Shown here: positions 1-8,431 of the stretch, piece by piece
Layout: the number at the start of each line of letters is the position of its first letter
Position numbering within the stretch: the stretch's first letter is position 1
Assembly: GCA_903959115.1 (NCBI GenBank)
Contig: CAJBVU010000206.1
Location: 1-30,327 of the forward strand
Direction: 5' to 3'
From: an uncultured Bacteroidota bacterium
GTDB lineage: Bacteria; Bacteroidota; Bacteroidia; NS11-12g; UBA955
Length of the DNA: 30,327 nucleotides
Program-made: the position numbers and the translations under genes
The notes under the pieces: model-generated
The model's input: the letters and a program-made list of their open reading frames with translations, nothing else
Database searches by the model: none
What the model was told of the DNA's origin: nothing

Positions 1-879
1 AACACCGTCAACCTCATAACATGGCTCAGCATGCGTTGTAGGTTTAGATGTTTCGAAGCAACCTCCTTGGTCGATGGCTACATCCACAATCACAGCACCT
101 TTTTTCATCGAAGGCAACATGTCGCGCGTGATCAATTTTGGCGCTTTTGCACCGGGGATCAACACACCACCAATTACCAAATCAGCGGTTTTAATGGCGT
201 TACGAACGTTGTATTCGTTTGAAATCATGGTTTCTACGTTGGCAGGCATGATATCGTCGAGCTGACGTAAACGAGGTAGGCTGATATCCATCATGGTAAC
301 ACGAGCGCCCAATCCAGCGGCCATTTTTGCAGCTTGGGTACCTACGATACCACCACCCAAAACTAGCACTTCTGCAGGCTTAACACCAGGTACGCCGCCC
401 AATAAAACACCTCTTCCGCCCATGGGCTTCTCAAGATATTTGGCACCTTCTTGAATACTCATTCTGCCGGCAACTTCGCTCATTGGAATTAACAATGGCA
501 AACTGCGATCGGCTTTCTCTACTGTCTCATACGCCAAACAAACTGCGCCGCGCTCAATCATAGCGTGGGTTAATGGCTCATAAGAAGCAAAGTGGAAATA
601 TGTAAACAACAACTGATCTTTTTTGATCAAGCTGTATTCGCTTTCGATAGGTTCTTTTACTTTGATGATCATCTCGGCGATGGCATACACTTCCTCGATG
701 GTATTGAGGATGGTAGCGCCAGCGGCTTGATATTCAGAGTCTGAAAAACCACTGCCTTCACCTGCTGTTTTTTGGACATACAATGTGTGACCGTGTTTGA
801 TCAATTCACTTGCACCTGCGGGCGTCAATGCCACGCGGTTTTCGTTGTTTTTGATTTCTTTTGGAACGCCTATGATCAT
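1..879 (-). CDS. ald: Alanine dehydrogenase, N-terminal 293 residues (runs off the window)
   Basis: NAD-dependent alanine dehydrogenase, which interconverts L-alanine with pyruvate and ammonia in the cytoplasm. I translated this frame by hand: it opens MIIGVPKEIKNNENRVALTP, the family's N-terminal signature, and stays open to base 1. Family catalytic positions are all present: Lys75 in KVKEP, His96 in FTYFHFA and Asp270 in VDVAIDQGG, the same numbering as the well-studied mycobacterial enzyme. The NAD-binding Rossmann loop is VLVLGGGIVGTQ at about 171-182. Family members are about 370 residues, so some 75-80 C-terminal residues lie outside the window. The ATG at 879 is 12-15 bases downstream of a TAnnTTTG element on the same strand. 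The gene lies downstream of, and codirectional with, the cysteine peptidase (43-base gap). No frameshift or missing residue was seen in the visible part. Confidence 0.96.
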   Translation of the reverse strand, partial: MIIGVPKEIKNNENRVALTPAGASELIKHGHTLYVQKTAGEGSGFSDSEYQAAGATILNTIEEVYAIAEMIIKVKEPIESEYSLIKKDQLLFTYFHFASYEPLTHAMIERGAVCLAYETVEKADRSLPLLIPMSEVAGRMSIQEGAKYLEKPMGGRGVLLGGVPGVKPAEVLVLGGGIVGTQAAKMAAGLGARVTMMDISLPRLRQLDDIMPANVETMISNEYNVRNAIKTADLVIGGVLIPGAKAPKLITRDMLPSMKKGAVIVDVAIDQGGCFETSKPTTHAEPCYEVDGV

Positions 880-894
880 GATTTTAAAGTGGCG

Positions 895-902
895 CAAAGA
901 TA
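895..902 (-). promoter_or_regulatory. Bacteroidota-type -7 element (TATCTTTG) before ald
   Basis: On the minus strand the octamer TATCTTTG is a perfect match to the TAnnTTTG element used by the primary sigma factor of Bacteroidota. It would place the transcript start near 890, giving a leader of about 12 bases before the ald ATG. I see no convincing -33 TTG at the usual distance, so this is a half-supported promoter. Confidence 0.45.
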
Positions 903-922
903 AGCGATAAGTTTAATATTCC

Positions 923-2149
923 TTAAAGTCCAAGCTTCTTGATTGTTCCTTTGTCGATGGCGTCCTTGTGCAACATCACCGATGTGGTCTTGTATTTAAA
1001 GTAGGCCTCGCTGAGATAGAAGTACCCACCGAGCGCATTTCCTGTGCCCCAAGAGTTTTTTACCAAGAAATAGGTGCTTCCGTTTTTCTCTGTCGACATA
1101 CCTACGATGTGCATTCCATGGTCGTCCGTTGTGGTCTGCTTATCAAACGCGGCCTGTCTTAACTCAGGTGTAATGTTTAATTCAGCCACGGGTTGTGAGA
1201 AAGCATTGCCTTCTTTTTTTGCCCCTGCATCGTTAAATCCTGCGTTATCGTTTCCAATCTTTTTTATCGTAGATTCATCGGCCGGAACAATTGCCAAACC
1301 ATCGCGGAAGGAGAAGCCTTTTTCGCTAACATCCGCTGCCCAAGCCACCGTGTATCCTTTGTTCAAGGCAGATTTTACCGCGTTGGTGAATTCTTCCAAG
1401 GGTAAGTTATATACTCTGTCCATCGACCAGTTGTCGGGGATTTCAATCACAAAATTGCTGTAATCGGGGTGGTGGGTGAAGCTTGTAAGGGCTACATAAT
1501 CATTCATGTTTAAACCTAGCGTGGCTGAAAAAGATTGAGGGGTGTAGGTTTTGCCTTCATAGCTAAATTCTTTAGGGATGGGTCCGAGGTATGCATCCAA
1601 AATGCCTTCAAATCCGGGTAACCAATTTTCGGTGTAGGAGCCGGGTTCTCTTTTTACCAGAGCCGACATGTATCCTTTTAATACGGCGATCATTTCGCTG
1701 TGATCATGACGGGTAGCGCCATTTTTTAAACCGGTATAAACGGATTCTGGTACGATGCCATATTTGGCTACGATATTAGGGATGTCCCAGCCTTCACCGC
1801 CTTGGTCAAAACTATGGTTGCCATTCATACGCAAATAGATTTTGGCTTTTTCGGTGTAGGCGCATCGGGCCACATACATCTGACTAAGATTGTATTGTCC
1901 TTTCCCCAAACGAATCAACTCGCTTTCCAGTAATGATAGGGTGCTATAACTCCAACAGGTGCTTGTTTTGCACTGGTCTTCCACTGGAGCAGCTTGTAGA
2001 ATTTTGCTTGGGGTGAAAAAATAACTACTACCGGTTTTGTTGATAGAGTAGTCGATGGTTTTGATATCGAGCTTGGCGGCATCTTGTGCCAACAAATGGG
2101 TTGTGCCAAAAGTGATAATTAATGCGAGAAGATTTGATTTCATAGCCAT
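923..2149 (-). CDS. Secreted C1 cysteine peptidase, bleomycin hydrolase/aminopeptidase C-like
   Basis: Papain-fold cysteine peptidase of 408 residues, of the bleomycin hydrolase/PepC type, which acts on peptides. Visible landmarks are Gln59 (oxyanion hole) and catalytic Cys65 in EDQCKTSTCWSYS, followed by the family-like stretch LLESELIRLGKGQYNLSQMY; then His347 in DDHGMHIVGM and Asn365 in LVKNSWGTG, completing the Cys-His-Asn triad. A hydrophobic N-terminus ending HLLAQ is a signal peptide, so unlike cytoplasmic PepC this form is exported, probably to the periplasm. Translation may begin at the first ATG (2149) or the second (2143, MKSNLL), which gives a more typical signal peptide. A stretch at about 285-340 between the Cys and His regions has no motif I recognise. 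It sits 56 bases downstream of the acyltransferase gene and may be cotranscribed with it. Confidence 0.85.
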   Translation of the reverse strand: MAMKSNLLALIITFGTTHLLAQDAAKLDIKTIDYSINKTGSSYFFTPSKILQAAPVEDQCKTSTCWSYSTLSLLESELIRLGKGQYNLSQMYVARCAYTEKAKIYLRMNGNHSFDQGGEGWDIPNIVAKYGIVPESVYTGLKNGATRHDHSEMIAVLKGYMSALVKREPGSYTENWLPGFEGILDAYLGPIPKEFSYEGKTYTPQSFSATLGLNMNDYVALTSFTHHPDYSNFVIEIPDNWSMDRVYNLPLEEFTNAVKSALNKGYTVAWAADVSEKGFSFRDGLAIVPADESTIKKIGNDNAGFNDAGAKKEGNAFSQPVAELNITPELRQAAFDKQTTTDDHGMHIVGMSTEKNGSTYFLVKNSWGTGNALGGYFYLSEAYFKYKTTSVMLHKDAIDKGTIKKLGL

Positions 2150-2205
2150 GCGAAAATACAGATTTTAGGCAAGGCTTTTAATGTTGCACTAAATGGCGGT
2201 AGAAA

Positions 2206-3276
2206 TTACTCTTTAAAGGGGCTTCTAATCTGATAACTCTTGGTTCGATGGAAGTACTTCTTGTAGCCTTTTATTAACCACATGAGCATTTTGCCTTTGG
2301 TAAAAAACAGGTAACTATTTTCTACAGGTACGGCGCCCATCGTACTTTTTATTTCGGTGGCTGTTCTGCCTAGACAAACAAATTGAGATTGATTTTCGAT
2401 GCCATGGCGAATCACATCGTACATCATTCTTTGGTATAGAGAGTCTTCGGCAGCTTGGTTGGTGAGTCCCAAATGCATCGCATAGGTCCCATGATTACTG
2501 TCTATTGCCGTAATAAATCCGCACAATGTTCCTTCGTTGTAATAGCCCCAAATTTTAAATTCCTCTTTCAATGTCCTAACAAACGTGTGTAACATGGCCG
2601 AAATGTTGGGGGAAATGGCCAAGGTTTTGTCTTTCAGGGTATGTCCAAGCAGTTGCGCACATTGCGGAATCCATTCGTTGGCTTGTTGGATGGATAAGGG
2701 CTGGACGATATAATTTTCGGTGGTTTTGAGTACTTTATTGGTTCGAACACGGTATTTCGAACTCATGTTTGAAATGTAATCTTCAAAGGTTTTCCATGAT
2801 TCCTTTATTGCTAAATTCATGAAGGGCTCGGCCGGGATCGTTACTGCATTGGAGATTGTTGGCATGCCTTGTACGTTGATGATTTGTACGCCACAATTGT
2901 TTGCATCATCAATTGCGACATGACCTGAATGAGCGATTTCTGGAAATTGTAATCCCGGGCTACAGGCATTGCCTGCATAGTGAATAAATCCTTTGGTACT
3001 TAATAAGTTGATGGCTTTTAAAATGGTTCGATCTACGTATTTTCCTGTGGGTTTGGATAGTTCTAAATAACTGTATGGAAAGGGTTTTCCATTCAAATAG
3101 AGGCTCCCGCCAAAATTGCCAAAAGCAGATTGTAATTGATAAAATTTGGAAAAATCTATGGGCTTCAAAGTGCGATTGTATGTGGGGTTAACAAAACCCG
3201 AAGGGTGATTGTTTTTGGGTTGGCAAAATTGGTACAAAAGAGCCCTGAAACCAAGTGATTGGTGAGAATCAATCAA
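2206..3276 (-). CDS. GNAT/FemAB-like acyltransferase, substrate unknown
   Basis: A 356-residue cytoplasmic protein with no signal peptide. The C-terminal half (about 155-345) looks like an acyl-CoA N-acyltransferase fold of the GNAT/FemAB-like type: a basic SSKYRVRTNKVLK segment, a strand pair around IWGYYNEGTLCGFITAI, and the segment LGRTATEIKSTMGA near residues 302-315, which resembles a motif of Bacteroidota proteins annotated as FemAB-like or GNAT transferases. The N-terminal half has no motif I can name. The only available start near the 5' end is TTG at 3276: an in-frame TAA lies at 3307-3309 and the first internal Met is around residue 138, far too late. The gene is divergent from the M49 peptidase and is followed after 56 bases by the secreted cysteine peptidase. 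Substrate and pathway cannot be read from the sequence. Confidence 0.6.
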   Translation of the reverse strand: MIDSHQSLGFRALLYQFCQPKNNHPSGFVNPTYNRTLKPIDFSKFYQLQSAFGNFGGSLYLNGKPFPYSYLELSKPTGKYVDRTILKAINLLSTKGFIHYAGNACSPGLQFPEIAHSGHVAIDDANNCGVQIINVQGMPTISNAVTIPAEPFMNLAIKESWKTFEDYISNMSSKYRVRTNKVLKTTENYIVQPLSIQQANEWIPQCAQLLGHTLKDKTLAISPNISAMLHTFVRTLKEEFKIWGYYNEGTLCGFITAIDSNHGTYAMHLGLTNQAAEDSLYQRMMYDVIRHGIENQSQFVCLGRTATEIKSTMGAVPVENSYLFFTKGKMLMWLIKGYKKYFHRTKSYQIRSPFKE

Positions 3277-3349
3277 AAATTGCCGACGAAAGATGGTTCT
3301 AAATCGTTAATTGCAACAATTGGGTATTTCGCTTGTGGCAAAATTCTTG

Positions 3350-3357
3350 TAGGTTTG
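3350..3357 (+). promoter_or_regulatory. Bacteroidota-type -7 element (TAGGTTTG) before the M49 peptidase gene
   Basis: TAGGTTTG matches TAnnTTTG exactly and lies in the divergent intergenic region, 37 bases before the ATG at 3395. The predicted transcript start is near 3361. A weak -33 candidate (TTTC at 3327-3330) is about 19 bases upstream. No matching element was found on the other strand for the divergent acyltransferase gene. Confidence 0.5.
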
Positions 3358-3394
3358 TAATTCCAGCATAAAATTTCAATTGAAGTATTCTACG

Positions 3395-5500
3395 ATGAAA
3401 CAAAAATTCTCAATCTTACTTACTGTGGCATTGTCTGCCGTAGTTGCACCTACCTACGCACAATCGTCGGGCAAAGCCAAAAAGAAAACCCCAACTCCCA
3501 CACAAGTTGCGCCTACCAAGAATATCGCAGCACAACGATTGGGGATGTATAAAAAATTCGCACTAAAAACCGATACAGCTTTATTGTCGGTTGCTGAACG
3601 CGAATGTATTACCCACTTGATTAAAGCCGCCCAGATTGCAGATCGCATTTTCTGGAAGCAGACCTACGGCGATAAGGATCAATTTCTTAAAAGTATCAAG
3701 GATTCTTCAGAGCGCAAATTTGCTGAAATCAATTACGGTCCTTGGGATCGATTGAACAACAATGAACCATTCATGAAGGGTTACGGTCCAAAGCCTGATG
3801 GTGTAAACTTTTATCCTCGCGATTTTTCCACGGAAGGGATAGATGCAAACATGATGGAGTTTGTGAAAAGTCCGTATTCGATTGTGCGCGACTTTAAACT
3901 GCCTGGTCCGATAGACCCAAGTAAGCATAAAGATGGTCCAATTTTTCCAGAACCGATGGGAATGCCAATTACAACTGCTTCGGGCAAGCAATATGAGACA
4001 TTGAAATATGGCGAATTTTATCGTGAGGATGTAATGAAGTTGGGTGATGAAATGCATGCAGCCTCAGAAGCAATCATGAAAGAAGACAAGGAATTTGCGA
4101 TGTATTTGAGGGAGAGAATGGGTGCTTTGATGATGGACGACTATATTGGAAGTGATATCAAGTGGTTGGGTTTGAAAGGCCACTTGGATTTTGTAATCGG
4201 ACCGATTGAGAATTATGAAGACAAATTATTGGGTCAGAAAACTTCATACGAAGCCTATGTTTTGGTGAGAGACAAAGAATGGGGAGCCAAGTTGGATAAG
4301 TTTATCGCTTACTTGCCGAGTTTACAAGCAGGTTTGCCCGTTTCTGCAGAATACAAGCCAGATTTGAATTCCGCACCGGAAGACGCTGGTAATGGTGAGG
4401 TAGAAATGCAGATGAATGAGCCGGGATTTCCGCCAATGGACGGCACGCATAAACCCTTGAGTCAACTAGCCGTATTTGATGTAGTTTATTATGGTGGAGA
4501 TTGCAATTCAGGCAGCAAAACGATTGCTGTTAACTTGCCAAACGACGAGCGGATTCAGAAGAATTTTGGAACACGTCGTTCACAGTTGAAAAATACCATG
4601 CAAGCAAAATTTGAGAATATGGTTGTCCCCATTTCTCAGCGTGTGATTTTGCCATCGCAGCAAAAACATATCACTTTTAATGCGTTTTTCTCAAATGTCA
4701 TGTTTCATGAAGTAGCGCACGGTTTAGGTATCAAAAACGTAGTGAATAATCCTAAACTCACCGTGAGAGAAGCTTTGGGTGCCGATTACTCTGCCATCGA
4801 AGAATGCAAAGCCGACGTGTTAGGCTTGTATATGGTGACTCAATTGTTTGATAAAAAGGAGTTGGAAGGGTCATTGGATGATTACTATGTCACTTTCGTT
4901 GCTAGCGTTTTCCGTTCCGTTAGATTTGGTGCGGCCTCAGCCCATGGCAAAGCCAATATGATCACATTTAATACATTGTTGCAGCGCGGCGCTATCGTAG
5001 TTGAAGAAAAGGGTAAAACCCAAGAAGATGGTGGCGCAGAAAAAAGATGGTATAAAGTTGACGTTGAGAAAATGCGTCAGGTGATTTCTGATTTGGCCGC
5101 CGAATTGTTGATTTTACAAGGTAATGGTGATATGTCTGCCGTTAAAGCCATGTTAGACGGTAGAGGGGTAATTGGTGCGCCTTTGCAGATGGATATCAAA
5201 CGGTTAGAAACGGCTGGTATTCCTGTTGATTTAGTATTTGATCAAGGGATTGAAACGTTGGGTCTTACTAAATTTTATAAGCCCCTACCTGAAATGAAAA
5301 TGCAGAATATGGGCGGAAAAGGTAAACCTGGCATGGGTGGTCCTGGTCAAGGCGGCCCCGGTGGAATGGGTGGTCCCGGCGGAATGCGTGGTCCTGGTCA
5401 AGGTGGTCCTGGAATGGGCGCTCCAGGTCAGCCAAATATCCCCGGTCAAGGTGGTCCTGGCGGACAAATGCCTCCACCTCCTCCATTGCCAAAAAAATAA
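3395..5500 (+). CDS. Secreted zinc metallopeptidase, M49 dipeptidyl-peptidase III-like, with Gly/Pro/Met-rich tail
   Basis: A 701-residue peptidase from the ATG at 3395; a longer frame begins at TTG 3380 but the ATG directly opens the signal peptide (MKQKFSILLTVALSAVVAPTY, then AQ). M49 landmarks: GPIENYED (about 269-276), zinc motif HEVAHGLG (about 438-445) and the second metal site EECKAD (about 469-474). Classical DPP III has a six-residue HExxGH; here it is the five-residue HExxH followed by GLG, as in the diverged M49-like proteins related to plant Nudix-3 homologues. M49 enzymes remove dipeptides from peptide N-termini. The export signal suggests a periplasmic or surface role. The last 63 residues are a low-complexity Gly/Pro/Met/Gln tail ending in a proline run and PKK, not part of the catalytic fold. 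The prc gene follows after 72 bases. Confidence 0.88.
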   Translation: MKQKFSILLTVALSAVVAPTYAQSSGKAKKKTPTPTQVAPTKNIAAQRLGMYKKFALKTDTALLSVAERECITHLIKAAQIADRIFWKQTYGDKDQFLKSIKDSSERKFAEINYGPWDRLNNNEPFMKGYGPKPDGVNFYPRDFSTEGIDANMMEFVKSPYSIVRDFKLPGPIDPSKHKDGPIFPEPMGMPITTASGKQYETLKYGEFYREDVMKLGDEMHAASEAIMKEDKEFAMYLRERMGALMMDDYIGSDIKWLGLKGHLDFVIGPIENYEDKLLGQKTSYEAYVLVRDKEWGAKLDKFIAYLPSLQAGLPVSAEYKPDLNSAPEDAGNGEVEMQMNEPGFPPMDGTHKPLSQLAVFDVVYYGGDCNSGSKTIAVNLPNDERIQKNFGTRRSQLKNTMQAKFENMVVPISQRVILPSQQKHITFNAFFSNVMFHEVAHGLGIKNVVNNPKLTVREALGADYSAIEECKADVLGLYMVTQLFDKKELEGSLDDYYVTFVASVFRSVRFGAASAHGKANMITFNTLLQRGAIVVEEKGKTQEDGGAEKRWYKVDVEKMRQVISDLAAELLILQGNGDMSAVKAMLDGRGVIGAPLQMDIKRLETAGIPVDLVFDQGIETLGLTKFYKPLPEMKMQNMGGKGKPGMGGPGQGGPGGMGGPGGMRGPGQGGPGMGAPGQPNIPGQGGPGGQMPPPPPLPKK
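5309..5497 (+). repeat. Imperfect GGPG-type tandem coding repeat in the M49 peptidase tail
   Basis: Short in-frame repeats of the units GGPGQ, GGPGGM, RGPGQ and GMGAPGQ, encoded by a G/C-rich, recurrent ggtcctggtcaaggtgg-like DNA pattern, ending in a run of five prolines. The stretch is richer in G+C than its surroundings. Such repeats can change length by slippage. It resembles a flexible linker or surface-interaction tail; function unknown. Confidence 0.8.
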
Positions 5501-5572
5501 GAGCAGCGATTTTCGCTTGTTTAATAAGAAATTGAAGAGTTTTTGTAATCGAAATTTGAAGAGAAATAACGT

Positions 5573-7666
5573 ATGAGATTTAATAAATGGGTGGTTCTAA
5601 CCTCCACGTCGATGATGCTGGCCTTGTTTGTTTTTTGTAGCAACAAGAAGTTTGGTGATAATGATGGATTCTTAGGTTCCCTGATGCGCATGCTTTCCGA
5701 AGCACACTATCAGCCCAAGGCCATTGACGATCAGTTGTCTGGTGAGATTTTTACCAACGTTATCAATAACTTGGATCGCGACAAGCACTTTTTTACCCAA
5801 GGCGATATCGATAAACTGTCGGTATTTAAAACTTCAATCGACGATCAGATTCAGGCAGGAAAATTTGATTTTTTTGATTCTACTTGGACTGTATTGATGA
5901 AGCGATTGGACCAACTTGATCCGATGATTCAGTCATCTCTTGCTCAACCATTTAATTATCAAACAGACGATTCCTATACGGTTTATGACGATGTTGTTGC
6001 CTTTCAACCCGATTGGAAAACGCTTGAGGCTGATTGGCAGAAATGGTTGCAGTTTCAATCCATGGAAAGACTGTCGCGCAAAGTAGAGGCCCAGAAAAAA
6101 ATGAAAGACTCTGCTGGTATCGCGAAGCAAAAACCTTACGATACCTTGGAATTGCAAGCGCGTAACGAAACCAAAAAGTTCTATATCGACTGGTTTAAGC
6201 GTTTAAGAAAAATGGATCGCAGAGATCAACTTTCTATGTATGCCAATGCAATTGCTGAAATTTACGATCCCCACACCAACTATTTCCCACCAGAAGACAA
6301 GGAGAATTTTGATATCAGCATGACGGGTAAATTGGAGGGTATTGGTGCTACGCTTACAGAGCGAGATGGCTATGTGAAGGTAGAGCGCATCGTGCCTGGT
6401 AGCGCCAGTTACCGTCAGGGAGAACTGAAAGCGGGTGATTTGATTTTAAAAGTAGCCCAAGGTTCGGCCGAAGCAGTGGATATCGTAGATATGAAATTGG
6501 ACGACGCCATTCAGCTGATTCGCGGTAAAAAGGGTACGGAGGTGCGTTTGACAGTGAAAAAGCCAGACGGCAGCGTTGTGGTAATTCCGATTATCAGAGA
6601 AGTGGTTGTGATTGAAGAGAGTTTCGCGCGCAGTGCACTGTTGAAATACTCAGGAAAGACCTTTGGTTTGATTCATTTGCCGAGTTTTTATGCCGATTTT
6701 TCTCAGCGTGGCAGGGGTAGGAATTGCACCGGCGACATGAAGATTGAGATGGATAAATTGGTAAAGGCAGGTGCCAACGGAATCATTATCGACCTAAGAA
6801 ATAACGGGGGTGGAAGTTTGGCGGATGCCATTGAAATGGGCGGATTGTTTATTCCTCGGGGTCCAATTGTGCAAGTGAAGGATATGAGAGGGATTGAGGT
6901 GTATGCGGATCAGGACGACGATGTGAATTATAAGGGTCCGATCGTGATTTTGACGAATACGTATAGTGCTTCGGCATCGGAGATTTTGGCGGCTGCATTA
7001 CAAGACTATGGCAGGGCTGTGATTGTGGGAAGTAAGAGCACTTTCGGAAAAGGAACAGTACAAACGTTTGTCCCTTTGGAAGGTGGCATGTCGGAAGTTT
7101 TCCCAAGGGGTTACGGTCAGTTGAAGGTAACGATTCAGAAGTTTTATCGTATCAATGGCGGGACAACTCAGTTAAAGGGTGTGGAGCCTGATGTGGTTTT
7201 GCCTGACGTGTATGATGGCATCGAACAGGGAGAAAAAGAGATGGATTTCCATTTGGCATACGATAAAATTCCTGCAGCGGATTACAAGCCTTTTAATCCT
7301 TATAAGGAGGCGCAGCGAAAGAAAGCGATTGAGCAATCGGCCAAGCGTTTGCAAAAGAATCCATACTATTCTATGGTTCAACAGCGTGCAAAGCAACTGG
7401 CGGCGGTCCGATCATCGTATACGTATTCATTGAATATGTCGAAGTTTGAGGAGCAAGAGGCCGCGCTTCGAGCACAAGACAAGCCTTTGCGTGATTATAA
7501 GTATCGCAGCATTTGTGATACGGTGATGGCTTTGGATGTTGATATGCAAGGGGTGAAAGGCGATGCGATCAAAGAGGCCCAGAAGTTGGACTGGTTGAAG
7601 CGCTATCGCGAGGATGCCGGTATGGACGAGGCGGTAAGAATTCTATTTGATTGGGCGGGCAAGTAA
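5573..7666 (+). CDS. prc: Tail-specific protease (carboxy-terminal processing protease, S41)
   Basis: A 697-residue periplasmic serine protease of the Prc/Tsp type, which degrades or trims proteins with exposed C-termini. Order: N-terminal hydrophobic segment (about 7-22), helical N-domain containing LDRDKHFFT, the segment YDPHTNYFPPEDKENF (about 231-246), a PDZ domain (about 250-335; GIGATL, VPGSASYRQGELKAGDLILK), then the S41 core with DLRNNGGGSLADAI. The catalytic Ser is the middle one of YSASASE (Ser467) and the base is Lys493 in STFGKGTVQ, 26 residues on; E. coli Prc has 25 between Ser452 and Lys477. A basic C-terminal helical region follows. The Cys at 22 is not in a good lipobox, so lipidation is doubtful. 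The 3' end is 4 bases from the convergent ccmB gene. Confidence 0.95.
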   Translation: MRFNKWVVLTSTSMMLALFVFCSNKKFGDNDGFLGSLMRMLSEAHYQPKAIDDQLSGEIFTNVINNLDRDKHFFTQGDIDKLSVFKTSIDDQIQAGKFDFFDSTWTVLMKRLDQLDPMIQSSLAQPFNYQTDDSYTVYDDVVAFQPDWKTLEADWQKWLQFQSMERLSRKVEAQKKMKDSAGIAKQKPYDTLELQARNETKKFYIDWFKRLRKMDRRDQLSMYANAIAEIYDPHTNYFPPEDKENFDISMTGKLEGIGATLTERDGYVKVERIVPGSASYRQGELKAGDLILKVAQGSAEAVDIVDMKLDDAIQLIRGKKGTEVRLTVKKPDGSVVVIPIIREVVVIEESFARSALLKYSGKTFGLIHLPSFYADFSQRGRGRNCTGDMKIEMDKLVKAGANGIIIDLRNNGGGSLADAIEMGGLFIPRGPIVQVKDMRGIEVYADQDDDVNYKGPIVILTNTYSASASEILAAALQDYGRAVIVGSKSTFGKGTVQTFVPLEGGMSEVFPRGYGQLKVTIQKFYRINGGTTQLKGVEPDVVLPDVYDGIEQGEKEMDFHLAYDKIPAADYKPFNPYKEAQRKKAIEQSAKRLQKNPYYSMVQQRAKQLAAVRSSYTYSLNMSKFEEQEAALRAQDKPLRDYKYRSICDTVMALDVDMQGVKGDAIKEAQKLDWLKRYREDAGMDEAVRILFDWAGK

Positions 7667-7670
7667 AATT

Positions 7671-8330
7671 TTAATCCTTCCAAAGGGGTTGGAAAAGTAT
7701 TACTGCGAGCACAATGATTAAGCCGTCTAGCGCGCCTACGAGTGCTATGTCGTTCCAAACGGAAGAAACCAAAACAGGGTTCAATGTTTTATTGGATGCT
7801 TGCATTCCCACCAGGATTAGGGGGAGGATAACGGGTAGGCTGAGGACTGGGGCCAAGAATCCGGCTTGATTGGCTTTGGTTGCGATGGCACCGATGAGGG
7901 TAAATATGCTGCCGATTCCGGCCACAACGAGGGTGAGGTTGCAGAAATAGGCGGCGGGATGTTGAATGGGGAAGCCCATAAAAAATGCAAAAAGTAGTAG
8001 GTTGGCGAGGGTGAGGAGGGTCATTGTGAACCATCCATAAATCATCTTAGACCACAGAATATTTTGCGGTGGGGAGAGCTGGTTGAAATAGATCCATCGG
8101 GCGCGGTTCACGCTCAGAAAATTCTTTGATATGGCTTGTAAGGTGCAGAATATTAGGATGATCCAAAAGAGGCTACTCCAGACCTTTGCGTTAATATTGT
8201 GTTGTGATAGAAACGCGAGTAGGGTCATTGTGGCCATCTGCAAAAGGGCGGCGGCCAGCACAGCGGGTTTTTTGAGATCGAGCTGAAATTCAGCCCTCAC
8301 GAGTTTGACCAAATTAGAGAAATTTTGCAT
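7671..8330 (-). CDS. ccmB: Heme exporter protein CcmB family
   Basis: A 219-residue inner-membrane protein with about six hydrophobic helices, matching CcmB, the membrane component that works with CcmA/CcmC in cytochrome c maturation. Recognisable features are the N-terminal LVRAEFQLDLKK, the loop SVNRARWIYFNQLSPPQNILWSKM, and the conserved late segment LAPVLSLPVILPLIL. No ccmA, ccmC or ccmE is adjacent, which I regard as not unusual in this phylum. It is convergent with prc (4-base gap) and divergent from accC (101-base intergenic region, 8331-8431, in which I see no clear -7 element for either gene). The start ATG at 8330 gives the full family length. Confidence 0.88.
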   Translation of the reverse strand: MQNFSNLVKLVRAEFQLDLKKPAVLAAALLQMATMTLLAFLSQHNINAKVWSSLFWIILIFCTLQAISKNFLSVNRARWIYFNQLSPPQNILWSKMIYGWFTMTLLTLANLLLFAFFMGFPIQHPAAYFCNLTLVVAGIGSIFTLIGAIATKANQAGFLAPVLSLPVILPLILVGMQASNKTLNPVLVSSVWNDIALVGALDGLIIVLAVILFQPLWKD

Positions 8331-8431
8331 CGCGATGAGGCTGCGAAGTTAAATCAAAAGGCGGGTGGATAGTAATTCTTGCATAAAGGGGGTGTAAATC
8401 ACAAATCAGACTGCGATATTTGCACTTACTC

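Noticed and set aside
1074..1463. 129-codon plus-strand frame within the cysteine peptidase gene
   Set aside because: Antisense to catalytic-domain coding sequence with intact His/Asn motifs; no supporting features.
3380..3394. TTG start five codons before the ATG of the M49 peptidase
   Set aside because: The ATG at 3395 directly opens the signal peptide. Similar TTG extensions at 8420 (accC) and 23343 (anti-sigma-like gene) are rejected for the same reason: an ATG with a better N-terminus follows at once.
5505..5522. Small inverted repeat AGCGA-TTT-TCGCT after the M49 peptidase gene
   Set aside because: Only five pairs and no real T-run; too weak to call a terminator, and prc probably follows on the same transcript.
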